A stretch of DNA of 64,000 bases from Bacillota bacterium (GTDB lineage Bacteria; Bacillota; Clostridia; Acetivibrionales; DTU013). Shown here piece by piece: positions 60,738 through 64,000 of the stretch. Position numbers and translations under genes: made by a program. The first letter of the stretch is position 1, and each line of letters begins with the position of its first letter. The notes beneath the pieces are model-generated. The model had not been told where the DNA came from. It saw nothing but the letters and a program-made list of their open reading frames with translations, and did no database searches. Where the stretch lies: the NCBI GenBank assembly GCA_023433505.1, contig JAEZCO010000030.1, positions 55,215 to 119,214 of the forward strand, read 5' to 3'.

Positions 60738-62072
60738 ATGGTTAAAAGAGTATTTGGTATAGTACTTACAGTTTGTTTGGTAATTTCGTTGCTTACTTCG
60801 TGCGGTCAGAAGGAGAGTGCGGGCGGGGATTCCACCACAGCGGTCGCAACGGCGGCGGAAACCGAACCGCAGGCAGCGACGACTGCGGCCCCCGAACCCT
60901 TTAAAATCAGTGTGGCAAGCTGGATGTTGACTCCGTCAAACGCAAATGCCCAGCCGTTTATGGACTTGGTGGAGAAAAATTATAAGGCCCTCTATCCCGA
61001 GGCTGCCATTGAATGGAATCCCATTCAGGGAGAAAAATATCACGATTTGTTAAAGGCGCAGCTTGCAACCCAAACCGCCCCGGATGTGTTCTTCTTTCAA
61101 AATGCAATCGTTCCCTTCGGAAAAGCGGGATACCTGACGGACCTGTCTTCTCAGCCCTGGGCGGCGGATATACTGCCAAGCACCAAAGCAGACGTCACCT
61201 ATGAAGGGAAAGTACTGGCAGCTCCCGTTGATGTTTCCGGCTGGGGCACCTTCTATAACAAAAAGGTATTTGCAGACCTGGGCGTCGAAGTGCCGAAGAC
61301 CTTTGCGGACTTTCTTGCAATTTGCGGCAAAGCCAAAGAAAAGGGCATTATTCCTCTGACAGGCGGCTATAAGGAATGGCAGAACGGAGCGCCGACTTAC
61401 GGCATGCAATCCTTCCTTTACGGCGCCAATAAAAACATTGCCGCCGATTTATACGACGGGAAGACCAAAATAAACGGGCCTGAGTTTGGCTCCTTATACA
61501 GCGCACTGGACCAGATGGTTAAGGCCGGCGTTTATCCGAAAAACATTCTCAGTACCACCTATGACCAGGCACAGCAATTGATCGGCGAGGGCAAGGCTGC
61601 CATGATTTTTGACGGACCCTGGCTTTGCGCGACCATTGCTTCCAAATATCCCGAGACGGAACTGGGATTCTTTGAAGTGCCTGACGCCAATGGAAACATC
61701 TACATGACTTCCTCCGTAAATCAGGCGCTGGCCTTGAATACTGCGTACAAGGATCAGAAAAAAGGCCTGGATATGATCAATACCATTGTTACAAAGGAAG
61801 CCATCGCCATATTGCTTCAAAACTCCTCATTTGCCGGAATCAAGGGCTTTGACGTACCACAGAATTCTTCGGGTGCCAAGGATTATAACGATGCCTTAAG
61901 CAAATTCCAGACAGATTTGCAGTTCTCCTCCTGGACGCCTGCTTCCGCCTACGGATTGCTGCCCAATGTATGCACAAAGATCGTTGCTGGGAAGGGCTTT
62001 GACCCTAAAGACCTGGATGCGGCAGATACTGCCTATCACAAGGACAAAGCGCTGATCAACATCGTGAAGTAA
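60738..62072 (+). CDS. Extracellular sugar-binding lipoprotein (family 1)
   Basis: 444 residues from the ATG at 60738 (GGGGAGG 6 bases upstream; the ATG at 60723 overlaps that site). Signal peptide MVKRVFGIVLTVCLVISLLT with lipobox LTSC, then an Ala/Thr-rich tether. The mature domain has APVDVSGWGTFYNKKVFADL and GEGKAAMIFDGPWLCATIAS, typical of MsmE/UgpB-type receptors. First gene of an operon with two permeases, divergent from the intact YesM/YesN pair. The sugar is unknown; no enzyme gene accompanies it inside the window. Confidence 0.9.
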   Translation: MVKRVFGIVLTVCLVISLLTSCGQKESAGGDSTTAVATAAETEPQAATTAAPEPFKISVASWMLTPSNANAQPFMDLVEKNYKALYPEAAIEWNPIQGEKYHDLLKAQLATQTAPDVFFFQNAIVPFGKAGYLTDLSSQPWAADILPSTKADVTYEGKVLAAPVDVSGWGTFYNKKVFADLGVEVPKTFADFLAICGKAKEKGIIPLTGGYKEWQNGAPTYGMQSFLYGANKNIAADLYDGKTKINGPEFGSLYSALDQMVKAGVYPKNILSTTYDQAQQLIGEGKAAMIFDGPWLCATIASKYPETELGFFEVPDANGNIYMTSSVNQALALNTAYKDQKKGLDMINTIVTKEAIAILLQNSSFAGIKGFDVPQNSSGAKDYNDALSKFQTDLQFSSWTPASAYGLLPNVCTKIVAGKGFDPKDLDAADTAYHKDKALINIVK

Positions 62073-62097
62073 CAAAAAAATGGTTGAAGATACTATG

Positions 62098-62130
62098 GAG
62101 GACCGCTGTATCAACTATACGGCGGTCCTC
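62098..62130 (+). other. Intercistronic hairpin between binding-protein and permease genes
   Basis: GAGGACCGC (62098-62106) / GCGGTCCTC (62122-62130) with a second inner stem GTAT/ATAC. No T run follows. It lies 26 bases after the binding-protein stop and probably protects that part of the mRNA, in parallel with the hairpin at 39200. Confidence 0.6.
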
Positions 62131-62179
62131 TGTAAAAAACGCACCCTATCTTATGGTTAGGAAACAAGGTGAACAGCAA

Positions 62180-63058
62180 ATGAGCAGAAGCTTAAAGGAT
62201 TATTTGCAGAAAATTATTTTCATACTTCCCGCATTGGCGCTGATTGGCGTTTTTGTCGGATATCCCTTCGTGGCAAGCGTTTTTTATTCGTTTACCGACT
62301 GGGACGGTGTTGCAACGGCAAACTTTATCGGACTTAAAAACTATTTTGACCTTTTAAAGGATATAACCTTTTTACATGCGCTAAAGAATACTTTATTTTT
62401 CACTGTCGCTACGGTTTTAATCATAAACCCCCTGGCTATGCTGCTGTCTCTGGTATTCAATTCCCGGATCAAGGGAAGGACGGTCCTTAGGACCATGTTC
62501 TACATCCCTGTCATCATAAGCCAGCTCGTCGTTTCGAATATATGGGTCCTCTTTCTGACCTATGACGGAATATTTAATAAATTCCTTGATGTGTTAGGGC
62601 TGGGAAGCTTTATGGTGGACTGGATCGGTGATTATGACAAAGCGCCGTGGATTGTCGTATGGGTCATTTTATGGCAGGGATTGGGCAATTCTGCTGTATT
62701 TTATATGGCTGGATTGCAAGGAATACCTCATGAACTGTATGAAGCTGCGGAGATCGATGGCGTCAACGGCGTAACCCGATTTACTAGGATCACCTTTCCG
62801 CTGCTAATGCCTACGGTCACAGTAGTGACTTTTTTGCAGCTTTCAGGCGGACTGAAGCTTTTTGATATCCCGCTGATATTGACCAACGGCGGACCCGGCG
62901 ACGTGACGACCACCATTACAATGACCATATTCAATCAAATATTTTCCTATAATACGGGAGGCTATGCGACAACAACAGGGATATTCCTTTTGCTGCTTAC
63001 AGTTTTGGTTTCCGTAGTGCAACTGAAGGTGACGAGATCAAGGGAGGTGGAGCTGTGA
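62180..63058 (+). CDS. ABC sugar importer permease (MalF/UgpA type)
   Basis: 292 residues, six helices. The N-terminus IIFILPALALIGVFVGYPFV is typical, and the EAA loop is ELYEAAEIDGVNGVTRFTRITFPL. The ATG at 62180 (AAGGTG 8 bases upstream) is chosen because the upstream extension overlaps the intercistronic hairpin and has no family similarity. Its stop overlaps the start of the next permease. Confidence 0.9.
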   Translation: MSRSLKDYLQKIIFILPALALIGVFVGYPFVASVFYSFTDWDGVATANFIGLKNYFDLLKDITFLHALKNTLFFTVATVLIINPLAMLLSLVFNSRIKGRTVLRTMFYIPVIISQLVVSNIWVLFLTYDGIFNKFLDVLGLGSFMVDWIGDYDKAPWIVVWVILWQGLGNSAVFYMAGLQGIPHELYEAAEIDGVNGVTRFTRITFPLLMPTVTVVTFLQLSGGLKLFDIPLILTNGGPGDVTTTITMTIFNQIFSYNTGGYATTTGIFLLLLTVLVSVVQLKVTRSREVEL

Positions 63059-63918
63059 AGCAGAAAAACTTTTCCGCCCTGGTAAAATCAGCCGGCTGGC
63101 AGCTATTTACCCTGGTTATGTTTATGGGGGCGTTGGTATTTATCTTTCCGTTTCTCATGCTTTTTCTGACGTCCTTTAAAGTAGAAAAGGATATTTTCAA
63201 CCCCTTTGTCATCCCTGATTTCACGTATTTAGTGAATTACAAGCTGGTATTTACTTCACCCACCTTTTTCCTGTCGTTAATGAATACAGTGCTTATCTGT
63301 GTTTTTACCATGTTTTTTGCCATTCTTTTTTCATCCATGGCAGGATATATGATCACAAGAGCGAAAGAAAGAATATTTAAAATAACCTATTTTATATTTG
63401 TCTTGACGCTTATCATCCCGGGACAGTCCAATATGGTCATGCTATACAAGCTCGGCGCCTGGATGCATTTGATCAATACGGTGCCTTACCTTGTGCTGCT
63501 TTATCTTTCGGGGAATGTTGCCTACTCCTCAATGATTTATTCCGCCTTTACCAAAACCATCCCAAAAGCACTTGAGGAGGCAGCGTTTATTGACGGCTGC
63601 GGCAGGTTCACTACCTTTTTCCGCATCGTGTTTCCTCTTCTCAGCCCCGCAACAGGCACGGTCATTGTGACTGAAATTTTCTGGTACTGGAACGATTTCC
63701 AGAACCCTTTACTATACCTTAACGGGACAACGACAACCATCATGATGGAGATCTACAGATTCAGAGCGATTGTCGCTGCAGCCATGGCCACGGCTTCGAC
63801 CCAGTGGGGTCCTGTATCCGCCATATGCTTTGTTGCAACCATGCCCATTGTCATATTCTTCATACTTACCCAGAAGCACCTGATCAAAGGGCTTACCATC
63901 GGTGCAATGAAGGGGTGA
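63055..63918 (+). CDS. ABC sugar importer permease (MalG/UgpE type)
   Basis: 287 residues from a GTG that overlaps the preceding TGA (GTGA), so translation is coupled; GGAGGTGG lies just upstream. Six helices, EAA loop ALEEAAFIDGCGRFTTFFRIVFPL, and the terminal KHLIKGLTIGAMKG typical of the family. It forms the channel with the 62180 product. The ATPase is again not encoded nearby. Confidence 0.9.
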   Translation: MKQKNFSALVKSAGWQLFTLVMFMGALVFIFPFLMLFLTSFKVEKDIFNPFVIPDFTYLVNYKLVFTSPTFFLSLMNTVLICVFTMFFAILFSSMAGYMITRAKERIFKITYFIFVLTLIIPGQSNMVMLYKLGAWMHLINTVPYLVLLYLSGNVAYSSMIYSAFTKTIPKALEEAAFIDGCGRFTTFFRIVFPLLSPATGTVIVTEIFWYWNDFQNPLLYLNGTTTTIMMEIYRFRAIVAAAMATASTQWGPVSAICFVATMPIVIFFILTQKHLIKGLTIGAMKG

Positions 63919-64000
63919 GAGAAAGGAATGTCTTAAAACATTCTGTCATTGGTATAAAAAGGAATCTAGTGTAGGGGCGACCATTTGTGGCCCACTCCCG
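63919..64000. repeat. Start of a dispersed intergenic repeat at the window edge
   Basis: After a small hairpin GAATGT (63948-equivalent region near 63928) / ACATTC, the last 28 bases begin TGTAGGGGCGACCATTTGTG. This resembles the GTAGGGGCGA-type palindromic repeats common between genes in Firmicutes. It is cut by the window end, so the partner arm cannot be seen. Confidence 0.35.

Overview
The window reads as a chromosomal segment of an anaerobic, endospore-forming, Gram-positive bacterium of the Clostridia. The evidence is a gerA-type germination operon, a CwlD-like cortex amidase, S-layer-homology proteins, AGGAGG-type ribosome binding sites, YesN/YesM two-component pairs, and a histidine pathway using FtcD plus FchA. 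No rRNA, tRNA, CRISPR array, phage or plasmid gene was seen.

Layout. 1-3590: a partial gene, an AraC regulator and two uroporphyrinogen-decarboxylase-like (URO-D) methyltransferases ending at a clear terminator. 4225-15420: a plant-polysaccharide (probably pectin) locus with a large secreted beta-helix protein, a YesN/YesM two-component pair in which both genes are interrupted, two LplB/LplC-type permeases and a long binding lipoprotein. 15501-17386: two putative sulfur-anion exporters. 17490-21855: spore germination genes gerA, gerB, gerC plus a 55-residue membrane protein. 22033-24873: a TetR regulator and a flavinylation module (ApbE, FMN-binding membrane protein, flavodoxin), with the same 27-bp operator before both transcription units. 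25029-30392: an FAD oxidoreductase, a secreted phosphoesterase, a divergent polysaccharide deacetylase, a CwlD-like amidase and a possibly frameshifted helical-repeat protein. 30561-36181: two Gfo/Idh/MocA dehydrogenases, an AraC regulator and a GH78 rhamnosidase. The rhamnosidase is the last gene of a leftward LacI-regulated ABC operon (42163 down to 33914), whose first permease is fused to a beta-propeller. 42397-49451: a complete histidine-utilisation operon, hutP-hutH-hutU-ftcD-hutI-fchA, with a consensus promoter and a UAG-rich HutP-type terminator. 49469-56868: an XRE-like regulator, two SLH proteins, a small transposon-like element and a membrane Ser/Thr kinase with leucine-rich repeats. 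57067-63918: an intact YesM/YesN pair divergent from a sugar ABC transporter.

The main theme is sensing and import of plant oligosaccharides: three ABC importers, each with its own regulator. Secondary themes are spore germination, histidine use and flavin-based extracytoplasmic electron transfer. The strongest candidates for new biology are the propeller-permease fusion with its structured intercistronic RNA, the TetR-controlled flavinylation module, the kinase/LRR receptor next to SLH proteins, and the small terminal-inverted-repeat element whose end also occurs alone at two gene ends. The interrupted two-component system is either decay of one locus or sequence error; the intact paralogue at 57-60 kb shows what is missing.
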